The notes beneath the pieces were generated by a model, which had not been told where the DNA came from, ran no database searches, and saw only the letters and a list, made by a program, of their open reading frames with translations. Shown piece by piece: positions 51,027-59,311 of a stretch of DNA of 64,000 nucleotides. The stretch is from positions 62,001 to 126,000 of the forward strand of contig NZ_FNLO01000013.1 in NCBI RefSeq assembly GCF_900095735.1, given 5' to 3'. Position 1 is the first letter of the stretch; each line of letters opens with the position of its first letter. This stretch comes from Chitinasiproducens palmae. GTDB taxonomy: Bacteria; Pseudomonadota; Gammaproteobacteria; Burkholderiales; Burkholderiaceae. A program made the translations under genes and the position numbers.

Positions 51027-52433
51027 TCACAAGGCAGGACGGCGATCCCGCCATGCCGTTTCGCGTTCGTAGGCGCGTGCAACTCTCAGCACCGTCGCTT
51101 CGTCGAACCACTTGCCCGCGATCTGCGCATTGGTCGGCATGCCGTCGGCATCGAACCCGGTGCAGACCGACATCGCGGGATGCCCCGAAATGCTGAACAT
51201 CGGGCAGGCGCTATCGCTCGTGTACGCAAGCACGCGGTCCGGCTCGCTGAACGGCGGCGCAACGTGATACGCGCCAGGCAGGATCAATGCGTCCAGCGAT
51301 CGCAGCACGGTATCGATGGCAGTCGTCAGTTCCCTGCGGCGCCGTTGCGCGGCCAGATAGTCGACGCCGCGAATCATGAACCCTGACATCATCTTGTCGC
51401 GCAAAGCCTGTCCCATTTCGTGCGCACGGCCGAGAAAATCCGCTTCGTGTATCGACAGCGACTCCGTCCAATTCATGATCCGCAGCGCCTTCTGATATTC
51501 GCGCGGCGGCACCGGCAGTGCAATGTCGATCAGCCGCGCGCCTTGCGCGCCCAGTAGCCTGCTCATCTGCTCGATGCCGGCGCGATTCGCGGCATCGAGT
51601 TGCGCCTCGTCCTCGCCCAGGTCGCGTACCACGCCGATCACCAGATCCTTGACGCCGTCCTCAAGGCGAGCCGTGAACGACGGCACCGCTTGCGCCGCGC
51701 TCGCCGGATCGCGAGCGTCGTGGCCCGCCAGCGCTTCGAGCACCAGCGCGCTGTCCTCGACGGTCCACGCGAGCGCGCCCGGCACGTCAGCGGAGTAGCA
51801 GTTCGGCAGCATGCCGTGCCGGCTGATCCGGCCAAACGTAGGCTTGAGCCCTTGCAGGCCGCAGGCAGCTGCGGGCAGCCGCACCGAACCGCCGGTGTCG
51901 GAGCCGAGCGCGATCATCGCGGTGCCAGCGGCCACCGATGCGCCGGAGCCGGTCGACGAGCCACCCGTGAACCGGTTCGTGTCCCAAGGATTGCGCGCTG
52001 GCGGATACGGTAGATCGAAATGTACCGCGCCGGTGCCGGTGCCGTACTCCCAGGTGTTCAGCTTGCCGAGCAGGATCGCGCCGGCGGCGCGCATTCGTTC
52101 GATGGCCGCAGCATCGTAGGACGGCACATGATCGAGCATCAGACGCGATCCCGCGCAGGTGCGAATGCCAGCCGTATAGTAGTTGTCCTTCGCCGCATAA
52201 GGTATCCCATGCATTGGTCCGCGGCTGCGGCCGGCGTGCTGCTCCGCTTCGGCCAGCCTGGCCGCGTCGCGCGCGCGGTCGCCGGCGACCAGCAGATAGC
52301 TGTGCAGCGCGGCATCGACCGACTCGATCCGCGCAAGATACGCGTCAACGAGATCGACCGGGGACAGCTCGCCCCGCCGGATTGCGCGACCGGCGTCGCC
52401 GACCGTCAGGTAATAAAGCGCTGTGTCTATCAT
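51027..52433 (-). CDS. Amidase-signature family hydrolase (AtzE-like)
   Basis: A 468-residue amidase with the full Ser-cisSer-Lys triad: Lys in GIPYAAKDNYYTAG (about residue 82), cis-Ser in TGGSSTGSGASVAAG and the nucleophilic Ser in LGSDTGGSVRLPA. The next downstream gene is an AtzG-like small partner, suggesting a two-subunit amidase acting on a carboxy-amide such as 1-carboxybiuret or a related compound. Substrate is inferred only by association. It belongs to the amide island that extends to the right edge. Confidence 0.92.
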   Translation of the reverse strand: MIDTALYYLTVGDAGRAIRRGELSPVDLVDAYLARIESVDAALHSYLLVAGDRARDAARLAEAEQHAGRSRGPMHGIPYAAKDNYYTAGIRTCAGSRLMLDHVPSYDAAAIERMRAAGAILLGKLNTWEYGTGTGAVHFDLPYPPARNPWDTNRFTGGSSTGSGASVAAGTAMIALGSDTGGSVRLPAAACGLQGLKPTFGRISRHGMLPNCYSADVPGALAWTVEDSALVLEALAGHDARDPASAAQAVPSFTARLEDGVKDLVIGVVRDLGEDEAQLDAANRAGIEQMSRLLGAQGARLIDIALPVPPREYQKALRIMNWTESLSIHEADFLGRAHEMGQALRDKMMSGFMIRGVDYLAAQRRRRELTTAIDTVLRSLDALILPGAYHVAPPFSEPDRVLAYTSDSACPMFSISGHPAMSVCTGFDADGMPTNAQIAGKWFDEATVLRVARAYERETAWRDRRPAL

Positions 52434-52490
52434 CGCGGTGGTTCAGGAAGCGAGAAGTCGGAAGAGGACATGCGGCTGCGGCTCGGGCCG

Positions 52491-52523
52491 CGGATGCGGA
52501 TGCGGATGCGGATGCGGATGCGG
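52491..52523. repeat. 6-bp tandem repeat (CGGATG x5)
   Basis: About five copies of CGGATG in the 194-nt gap between two amidase genes. On the minus strand they would encode an artefactual His-Pro run. Confidence 0.85.
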
Positions 52524-52627
52524 AAAGTGGCACGCAGCGGCCCGGCGCAGGGGCGCCCGACGCCGGACGATCGGGAGGGCAAGGCGGAGGCTTACGTGCG
52601 CCAGCGCGGCGTGCGCTCCCAGCGCGA

Positions 52628-53944
52628 TCATTGCCGCTCGGCGTCGATGAACGGGGCGAGCGCCGCCGCGACGCGCAACAGCTTCGCATCCTCTCGTTCC
52701 GCGCCAATCAACTGCACGCCGACCGGCAAGCCTTGCGGACCGGTGGTGCACGGCACCGCCAAGCAGGGCACGTGGAGCAGCGTCCAGATCGAGTTGAAGG
52801 TTGCGCTGCCGGTCGACTGCAAGTCTCTCGGCGCTTCGCCAGGTGCGGCGGGCGCCAGCAGGACATCGACCGTATCGAACAGTGCGTCGAGCGCCGCACG
52901 GCCCAGCGCCGCGTGCCGGTATGCTTCGCGAAGCGCGGTCGGCGGCAGCAAATTGGCCGGGGCGAAACGCCGCGCCATCTCGGGGTGCATCAGATGCGCG
53001 TGGCTCAACTGCAGATGACGGAACGCGCTCTGGCCTTCTCCGACGATGATCGTATCGTGCGCCGCCATCATTTGATCGAACACGGGCGCGAGCGTGATAT
53101 CGACAACCGTGGCGCCCGCGTCTCGTACGCGTTGCGCGGCCGCCTCGAATGCCTGTGCTCCAGCCGGCTCGATGGCGCCCCATTGCGGCGTGCGGCACAC
53201 TCCGACACGCACCCGACGCAACGATGAGTGCATCGACAGCGCCTCCTCCAGATCCTCCGCGCACAGTGCGAATGCGCTTGCGACCAGCGCCAGATCGCTG
53301 ACCGCGCGTCCATACCAACCGACGGTGTCCAGGCTCGTCGACAGCAGCTTCGCGCCTTCCGTGCTGACGCTGCTCCAACTTGGCTTGAGCGCGTACGTAC
53401 CATTGAACGACGCGGGCCGAATCAACGAGCCGCCGGTCTGGGTGCCGAACGTGAAAGGAACTTGAAAATCAGCCACCGCGGCGCCTGATCCTGACGAAGA
53501 CCCGCCTGCCGTATGGGCGAGGTTGTGAGGGTTGCAGGTGGCGGCGCGGCGCCCGAATGCCGCGAACTCGACGGTGTCGGTCTTGCCGAGCAGCACCGCG
53601 CCGCTCGCACGCGCGGTCGCGACGCACGCGGCATCCTTCGCCGGACGATGATCCGGATAAATGGGCGAATTGTAGGTCGTGGGGAGGACGGCCGTATCGA
53701 TCATGTCCTTGACGCCGAACGGCAGGCCGTGCAGTGGCCCGCACGGCTGCCCGTTGCGCGCGCGCTTGTCCTGCTCGCGCGCCGCGGCGATCGCACGCGC
53801 CGGATCGACGTGCAGCCAGGCCTTCACCGCGTCATCGCGCTCGGCGATGCGGTCCAGGCAGGCGCGCATGAGCGTCTCCGCGCTGAGCATTCCGTCGCGA
53901 ATCGCGGAGACGGCTTGCGTTGCATTCAATCGATGCGTTTCCAT
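52628..53944 (-). CDS. Amidase-signature family hydrolase
   Basis: A 438-residue amidase. The triad is present: Lys in GLPFGVKDMIDTA (about 79), cis-Ser in AGGSSSGSGAAVAD, and the nucleophile in FGTQTGGSLIRPA. The Gln in TQTGGS, in place of the more usual Asp, is a known variant of the family. GAGGAG precedes ATG 53944. It is upstream of the AtzE-like gene on the same strand (194-nt gap) and divergent from a GntR regulator, which probably controls it. Confidence 0.92.
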   Translation of the reverse strand: METHRLNATQAVSAIRDGMLSAETLMRACLDRIAERDDAVKAWLHVDPARAIAAAREQDKRARNGQPCGPLHGLPFGVKDMIDTAVLPTTYNSPIYPDHRPAKDAACVATARASGAVLLGKTDTVEFAAFGRRAATCNPHNLAHTAGGSSSGSGAAVADFQVPFTFGTQTGGSLIRPASFNGTYALKPSWSSVSTEGAKLLSTSLDTVGWYGRAVSDLALVASAFALCAEDLEEALSMHSSLRRVRVGVCRTPQWGAIEPAGAQAFEAAAQRVRDAGATVVDITLAPVFDQMMAAHDTIIVGEGQSAFRHLQLSHAHLMHPEMARRFAPANLLPPTALREAYRHAALGRAALDALFDTVDVLLAPAAPGEAPRDLQSTGSATFNSIWTLLHVPCLAVPCTTGPQGLPVGVQLIGAEREDAKLLRVAAALAPFIDAERQ

Positions 53945-54058
53945 CTTTGCTCCTCGACTACCGCGATGATGTACAGGTTAGAATTTCATCCAGCAGCGTT
54001 GTGCGAACGGCCAGACATTCCGTCGCTACCGCTCCCGCAACGCACAGATCAGTCATCC

Positions 54059-54970
54059 GTGACGCAGACAAACAGAAAAACGCGTATTGCGCGCTCGACG
54101 AGCGATAACGTCAGCCGCGGCGAACCGACGCCCACGACGAAAACCGGTCACGCACGCCGGGCAGAGGGCACGAAACGCGCCCATCTGCGAACCAGCGCCG
54201 CTGGGCAGCCACTGTATCGGCGCGTGGTGGCGGCGTTGCGCGCGGAAATTCTCAGCGGCGCGCACCCAGTCGGTGGCTTGCTGCCGACCGAACATGCGCT
54301 GTGCGAACGTTTCGAGATCAGCCGGCATACGGTGCGCGAGGCCCTGCGCGAATTGCGCGCCGACGGCCTGATCGCTTCGCGCCGCGGCTCCGGCTCCACC
54401 GTCATCAATGCGGGCGCGTCGCAAACCTATGTACACGACACGGGCTCGTTCGCCGAGCTCGCGCAATACACCAGTGCGCCGTGGGACATCGTCAGCAATG
54501 GCCTGACGCGTATTACCGCGGACGTCGCGGCCCGCCTCGACAGCGTACCGGACGCCAGATGGCTGCACATCCGCGCGCGTCGCCTCAACGAAAGGCTGCT
54601 CGGCAGTGGCGATCGCAACACGCGTGCGGCCGTAAGCGACACACACGCTGTCTCGGTATCGTGGACCGAAGTGTTTTTGCATCCTGACTATGCGCAGGTG
54701 GCACGGTTGATCGGCAAGCATCCGAGGCCCGTGTACGAGTTGATTTTCGACCTGTATGGACAGCGCATCGGCGAAGTCGAACAAGTCATCTTCGTGCGGC
54801 CGGTACGCGGCGATGTCGCAAAACATCTCGCGTTGGCCGATGGCGATCTGGTCGTCCACGTCGAGCGGCTCTACCGGCTGCCGTCGGGGCGACCAATCAA
54901 TCTGTCGATCAACATCTACCCAAGCGATCAGTTCCGTTTCGCGATGAAATTGCGGAGCCTGCCCCGTTGA
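54059..54970 (+). CDS. GntR family transcriptional regulator (HutC/UTRA type)
   Basis: A 303-residue regulator. The winged helix is LRAEILSGAHPVGGLLPTEHALCERFEISRHTVREALRELRADGLIASRRGSGSTV. The C-terminal UTRA ligand-binding domain includes WTEVFLHPDYAQVARLIGKH and FDLYGQRIGEVEQVIF, then GDLVVHVERLYRLPSGRPINLSINIYPSDQFRF. The start is tentative: GTG 54059 is chosen, but an upstream ATG near 53967 is in frame. It is divergent from the 52628-53944 amidase and convergent with the 55014-56384 amidase, so it is placed to regulate the whole amide island. Confidence 0.88.
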   Translation: MTQTNRKTRIARSTSDNVSRGEPTPTTKTGHARRAEGTKRAHLRTSAAGQPLYRRVVAALRAEILSGAHPVGGLLPTEHALCERFEISRHTVREALRELRADGLIASRRGSGSTVINAGASQTYVHDTGSFAELAQYTSAPWDIVSNGLTRITADVAARLDSVPDARWLHIRARRLNERLLGSGDRNTRAAVSDTHAVSVSWTEVFLHPDYAQVARLIGKHPRPVYELIFDLYGQRIGEVEQVIFVRPVRGDVAKHLALADGDLVVHVERLYRLPSGRPINLSINIYPSDQFRFAMKLRSLPR

Positions 54971-54983
54971 ACAGCCGGCGCGA

Positions 54984-55003
54984 CAGCCTGGTGCGACAGG
55001 CTG
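54984..55003. terminator. Bidirectional hairpin between convergent genes
   Basis: CAGCCTG-GTGCGA-CAGGCTG is a perfect 7-bp stem with a 6-nt loop in the 43-nt gap between the GntR and amidase stops. The T-run after it is short (CCGTTT on the plus strand), so it is a weak or factor-assisted terminator. Confidence 0.5.
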
Positions 55004-55013
55004 CCGTTTCGGA

Positions 55014-56384
55014 TCAAGCCAACATCGGCGCACGACGGGTGTGGAAGTCCGTGACGGCTTGATACGCTACCGCCGCCTGCAGCAGCAAGGGCTCATTCCA
55101 CCAGGCCGCTTCCAGTTGCAGGCCGAGGGGCATGCCAGTCGCGCTGAAGCCGCACGGAATCGAGATGCCGGGAATGCCACCGTAGGCACCCGCATAGGTA
55201 TTGACGGTCGCGCGCCGCGTCGCTTCGAGCAAATTGGCGCCGTCGTCGATCAAGGGGGCGCCGCCGGGCGAGGTCGGCGAAAGCAGCAGATCGACGCCGT
55301 GGAATAGCTGCGCGAGTTGGCGCCGCCAGCGGATGCGGAAGGCTTGAGCCTGCGCATACCGCACGCCAGTTACCTGCAAGCCATGCCGCATCCGCTCGAC
55401 CACCGAGGCAGTGATGGTTTCCGGCGCATTACTCAGCCGCTCGAAGAAGACACTGCACACGTCCGAGAAGATGCTCGCGCTGGCATGCGCATGCACCTCG
55501 GGTGCGAGTGGCAGGTCGACATCGATCAGCACCGCGCCGGCCCGTTCCAGTTCCGCAGCGGCGGCCATCACCTTATCGGCCACGCCGGCTTCGAGCTGCT
55601 CGAAATACGGCTTTTGCGCAATGCCGATACGCTTGCCTCGAATGCCGTCGTTCAAAGTTGGCAGGAAGTTGTGCAACAGCGACTCGATACTCGCGTTGGC
55701 CGCTCGACTAGGCGGCACCGCGTTCGGATCGCCATCGTCGTAGCCGGCGATTACCGCAAACAGACGTGCGACATCCGTTGCGGCACGCGCGATCGGCCCG
55801 ACCGTATCATTGTGTTCGCTGACCGGCACCACGCCGTTGATCGGCACCCGCCCATGCGTTACGCGCAGACCCGTCAACCCGTTATAGCAGGCAGGCCCGC
55901 GCACCGAGCCGCCGGTATCGGTGCCAAGCGAGCCGGTGCAGAAGTCGGCCGCGACGCTGACGGCCGAACCACCGCTCGACCCGCCTGGAATGCGCTCCCG
56001 GTCCCATGGATTGCGGCACTGCCCGCCCACCGCGCTGAACGATCTGGACCCGAAGGCAAGTTCGGCCATATTCGCCTTGCCGACGATCACCGCGCCCGCG
56101 CGGCGCAGCCGCGCGACCACCGGTGCGTCGGTCTGCGCGATATTGTCAGCCAGAAACCGGGCGCCCGCGGTGGTCGGCAGGCCCGCCATATCGATATTGT
56201 CTTTGACGGACACGGTCATACCGTGCAGCAGCCCGAGGCATTCGCCTCGCGCCAGCGCCGCATCCGCGCGCGCCGCGTCTTGCAGCGCGGCATCCGGGGT
56301 GGGCAGGATCATTGCATTCAGCGCGTCGTTGAATCGCGCCATGTTGCCGAGCTGCGCGCGCGTCTGGTTCGTGAAGAGGTCCAT
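55014..56384 (-). CDS. Amidase-signature family hydrolase
   Basis: A 456-residue amidase with an intact triad: Lys in MTVSVKDNIDMAG (about 61), cis-Ser in PGGSSGGSAVSVAAD and the nucleophile in LGTDTGGSVRGPA. GGGAG precedes ATG 56384; the frame stays open far upstream into the carrier gene, which is only coincidental. It is the last gene of a minus-strand operon formed with the substrate-binding protein, a related amidase and a DHA2 carrier. Confidence 0.92.
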   Translation of the reverse strand: MDLFTNQTRAQLGNMARFNDALNAMILPTPDAALQDAARADAALARGECLGLLHGMTVSVKDNIDMAGLPTTAGARFLADNIAQTDAPVVARLRRAGAVIVGKANMAELAFGSRSFSAVGGQCRNPWDRERIPGGSSGGSAVSVAADFCTGSLGTDTGGSVRGPACYNGLTGLRVTHGRVPINGVVPVSEHNDTVGPIARAATDVARLFAVIAGYDDGDPNAVPPSRAANASIESLLHNFLPTLNDGIRGKRIGIAQKPYFEQLEAGVADKVMAAAAELERAGAVLIDVDLPLAPEVHAHASASIFSDVCSVFFERLSNAPETITASVVERMRHGLQVTGVRYAQAQAFRIRWRRQLAQLFHGVDLLLSPTSPGGAPLIDDGANLLEATRRATVNTYAGAYGGIPGISIPCGFSATGMPLGLQLEAAWWNEPLLLQAAVAYQAVTDFHTRRAPMLA

Positions 56385-56422
56385 AAGGTCGCTCCCTGCT
56401 GAGGAATACCGAGAAAGAGGCA

Positions 56423-57895
56423 TCAACACCGATGCCGTGCGTGCCGCTGCCAACTGATTCCCGCAATGATCAGCCCGATGACGATCACACCGGCCAGCAT
56501 CGCGTAGGCGGCCCGGCAGCCGCCAATGAACGCGGCGATATCCTGTGCCGAGAGAGCGGAAAGCTGTCCCGAATACACACTGCGCTGGCGGGACGCTGTC
56601 AACGGCGCTGTCGCCACGCTGAGGGCCAGCGCGCTGCCGGTCGCGAAACCGGTGTTCTGCAATGTCGACCGGATGCCATTCGCAATGCCCCGCTGGCTGG
56701 GCGGTGCGCTGTGCATGATCGTCTGGGTGTTCGGCGTCAGGAACAGGCCTGCGCCCCCTCCCAACAGGAACATGCCAGTCATCAAGCCAGCATACGGGTC
56801 GGCCCGCGCCGCGCAACTGGCCAGCACGAGTAGCGCGGTCATGCATACGGCCAGCGCAACCGTGCAGATCGTCAGACCGTGGTAACGGCTCGTCAGCCGC
56901 GCGGCCAATGGCGAAGCGAGCATCATGCCGATTGGGGAAGGTGCGACCGCCAAGCCCGCCGCCGACGGGCTGCTGCCGTGTGCCGCCTGCAGCAGCAGCG
57001 TGGTGAGCAGAATCCCGGAGATCTGCGTGAACGCGACGATCGTGACCAGCGCGTATGCGGTGGCACGCACACCATCGCGGACCAGGCGCAGGTCCACGAG
57101 CGGTTCCGGCTCGCGCGCCTGGTGCATCAGAAAGGCAGCTAGCGCAAGCAGACCGATGCCGCCGGCCACGCCGACGCGGCGGCTGCCCCAGCCTTGCGGC
57201 CCGCCCATCGACAGCGCATAGACAATGGCGCCCAGCGCGAGACACGACAGGACGGCGCCGGCGAAATCAAAACGCTCCGTGCTGCGAGGCCGCGTTTCTC
57301 GCAGCGACCTGCGGGCCCACGCCAGCGCTACAACGCCGAGCGGCAGATTGACGATGAAGATGGCTCGCCAATCGAAGTGAGTGACGATCAGTCCGCCAAA
57401 GATCGGACCCAAGCCCTGCGCTGCGGCCGAAACGGTCGCATTCAAGCCAAGAGCAAGGCCGAGCTGCCGGGTGGGAAAAGCGTCGGTGAGCAACGCCGTT
57501 GTGTTGGTGATGACCGCCGCGGCGCCGACGGCCTGTATGCAGCGGCAGGCGAGCAGGACTTCGATGGTGGGCGACGCGGCGCAACCGGCACTGCCCACGA
57601 CGAGAACGGCCAGACCGAGCAGGTACAGACGTCTGCGCCCGATCAGGTCGGCCAGCCGACCGAAAATCAGGATCAGCGCCGTGGTGACGAGCATGTAGCT
57701 GAGCAGAATCCAGCTGGCTTGCGCGGGCGAGGCATGCAGCGAGCGCACCAGGACCGGCAACGCGACGTTGAGCGTGCTGGCATTGACGAAGCACAGCAGC
57801 ACGCCCAACGTAGTCACGGACAGCACGCGCCAGGCGTAGCGTTCGGAGCGCTGTGCGTTCGGCCGCTGCGCCACGGCGGTGTCGAGCGACTCCAC
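56423..57895 (-). CDS. MFS transporter, DHA2 family (EmrB/QacA type)
   Basis: A 490-residue carrier with about 14 membrane helices. NVALPVLVRSLHASPAQASWILLSYMLVTTALILIFGRLADLIGRRRLY contains the helix-1 pattern and motif A, and GLGPIFGGLIVTHFDWRAIFIVNLP is motif C of the DHA2 drug:H+ antiporters. GTG 57895 is taken as start, 5 nt after the upstream amidase stop. It is flanked by two amidases, so it may export the product or a toxic amide rather than a clinical drug. Confidence 0.88.
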   Translation of the reverse strand: MESLDTAVAQRPNAQRSERYAWRVLSVTTLGVLLCFVNASTLNVALPVLVRSLHASPAQASWILLSYMLVTTALILIFGRLADLIGRRRLYLLGLAVLVVGSAGCAASPTIEVLLACRCIQAVGAAAVITNTTALLTDAFPTRQLGLALGLNATVSAAAQGLGPIFGGLIVTHFDWRAIFIVNLPLGVVALAWARRSLRETRPRSTERFDFAGAVLSCLALGAIVYALSMGGPQGWGSRRVGVAGGIGLLALAAFLMHQAREPEPLVDLRLVRDGVRATAYALVTIVAFTQISGILLTTLLLQAAHGSSPSAAGLAVAPSPIGMMLASPLAARLTSRYHGLTICTVALAVCMTALLVLASCAARADPYAGLMTGMFLLGGGAGLFLTPNTQTIMHSAPPSQRGIANGIRSTLQNTGFATGSALALSVATAPLTASRQRSVYSGQLSALSAQDIAAFIGGCRAAYAMLAGVIVIGLIIAGISWQRHARHRC

Positions 57896-57900
57896 CAGAA

Positions 57901-59244
57901 TCAACCCAACGCGGAAGGAAAACCTGCTGGACGGCGCAGGTGATGGTCGGTGGCCTGTTGGTAGTGCGCACCGAGCGCCAGCACGGTCGCATCCCGCCAA
58001 CGCGGCGCAACAAGTTGCATGCCGACCGGTAGTCCGTTCGCGGCGAAACCGATCGGCACCGACAGCGCAGGCACGCCGGCCATTGCCCACGCCGACGTGA
58101 AACGCGAAAGCGCGCGCGTGGTCGCCAGCATTTGCGCCGCGTCACGGGCGAGCGGCGCAGTAATCGGTACGGTCGGCGTGATGATCACGTCGAGATCGCG
58201 GAACGTCGCGTCCAGCTCGCGAAGCCAGCGTTCCCTGAAACGCAGCGCGCCGACGTAGGTTTCGCTCGAGGTGTTCTTGCCGATCAGCAAGCGGTCGAGC
58301 ACGTCGGGCCCGAACACCTCCGGCGTCTCGACGAGGCGCGCCGCATGCACGGCCGCCGCATCGGCGGCGAGCACCGGCATCAGGTGCTGTTGCGCGAATG
58401 GCGCTTCCCGGAGTGAAATGTGTCGCACGTCGGCGCCGAGTTCGCGCAGCGTATGGAGCGCGTCGACGAGACGCGACGCGACTTCCGGATCGGTATCGTC
58501 GCCCAGACACCAATCCCGCGGTACACCGATGCGCAAGTGACGCACGCCCTGCGCGAAGGCCTGAGACCAACTGCGGATGGGTTCGGCGCCGCTGCATGAG
58601 TCGCCCGCGTCGTAGCCGGCGATGATCTCGTACACCCTCGCGACCTCGGCCACGGTCCGGGCAAGCGGCCCGATCGTGTCGAACGCATCGCTGACCGGGA
58701 AGCAGCCGGTATTCGGTACGGCGCCGTGCGTCGGCCGCAGGCCAGCCACGCCGTTCAACGCCGCGGGGATGCGAATGGAGCCGCCGGTATCGGTACCCAG
58801 CGAAACGTCGCACATACCAGCGGCCACCGAACTACCGGAGCCGCCGCTGGAGCCGCCGGGTACCGCCTCATCGTGCCAACCGTTACGGGCCAGTCCATGA
58901 TGCGGGTTCTGCGTGGTGCCGCCGAAGGCGAACTCGTGCAAATTGGCCTTGCCGATGATCAGCGCGCCCGCCTGGCGCAGCCGCGAAACAACCGGCGCGT
59001 CGCGACTCGGCACATTGTCCGCGAAGAACGCGGAGCCCATCGTCGTGCGCAGTCCGCGCGTGTCGATGTTGTCCTTGAGGCTGACGATCAGGCCGGCGCC
59101 CGGCAGGTTACCCCGGCGCCCGGCTTGTTCAATGGCGGCGGCGTCTTCCAGCGCCGCGGGGTTGACGCTGATCATCGCATGCAGCACCGGGTTGCGTTGC
59201 GCGATTGCGTCCAGGCATAGACGAGTACGTTCGATCAGTTTCAT
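57901..59244 (-). CDS. Amidase-signature family hydrolase
   Basis: A 447-residue amidase. The triad is Lys in LIVSLKDNIDTRG (about 57), cis-Ser in PGGSSGGSGSSVAAG, and Ser in LGTDTGGSIRIPAA. It is clearly related to the 55014-56384 enzyme (same motif spelling around all three catalytic elements) but with a different C-terminal substrate pocket, suggesting duplication and divergence. It is second in the operon after the solute-binding protein (67-nt gap). Confidence 0.92.
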   Translation of the reverse strand: MKLIERTRLCLDAIAQRNPVLHAMISVNPAALEDAAAIEQAGRRGNLPGAGLIVSLKDNIDTRGLRTTMGSAFFADNVPSRDAPVVSRLRQAGALIIGKANLHEFAFGGTTQNPHHGLARNGWHDEAVPGGSSGGSGSSVAAGMCDVSLGTDTGGSIRIPAALNGVAGLRPTHGAVPNTGCFPVSDAFDTIGPLARTVAEVARVYEIIAGYDAGDSCSGAEPIRSWSQAFAQGVRHLRIGVPRDWCLGDDTDPEVASRLVDALHTLRELGADVRHISLREAPFAQQHLMPVLAADAAAVHAARLVETPEVFGPDVLDRLLIGKNTSSETYVGALRFRERWLRELDATFRDLDVIITPTVPITAPLARDAAQMLATTRALSRFTSAWAMAGVPALSVPIGFAANGLPVGMQLVAPRWRDATVLALGAHYQQATDHHLRRPAGFPSALG

Positions 59245-59311
59245 GAGCTGCGGCGTAAGCGAAAGGGGTGGAAGCGGAGGCGCGCGAGGCGAAAGGTCCG
59301 GGCGTCGGTGC

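Noticed and set aside
52443-53378. Minus-strand frame with a His-Pro repeat tail
   Set aside because: The repeat is the translation of the CGGATG array and the frame is shifted relative to the real amidase.
56385-57245. In-frame upstream extension of the 55014-56384 amidase
   Set aside because: Out-of-frame reading of the DHA2 carrier; the GGGAG-preceded ATG at 56384 gives a normal amidase length.
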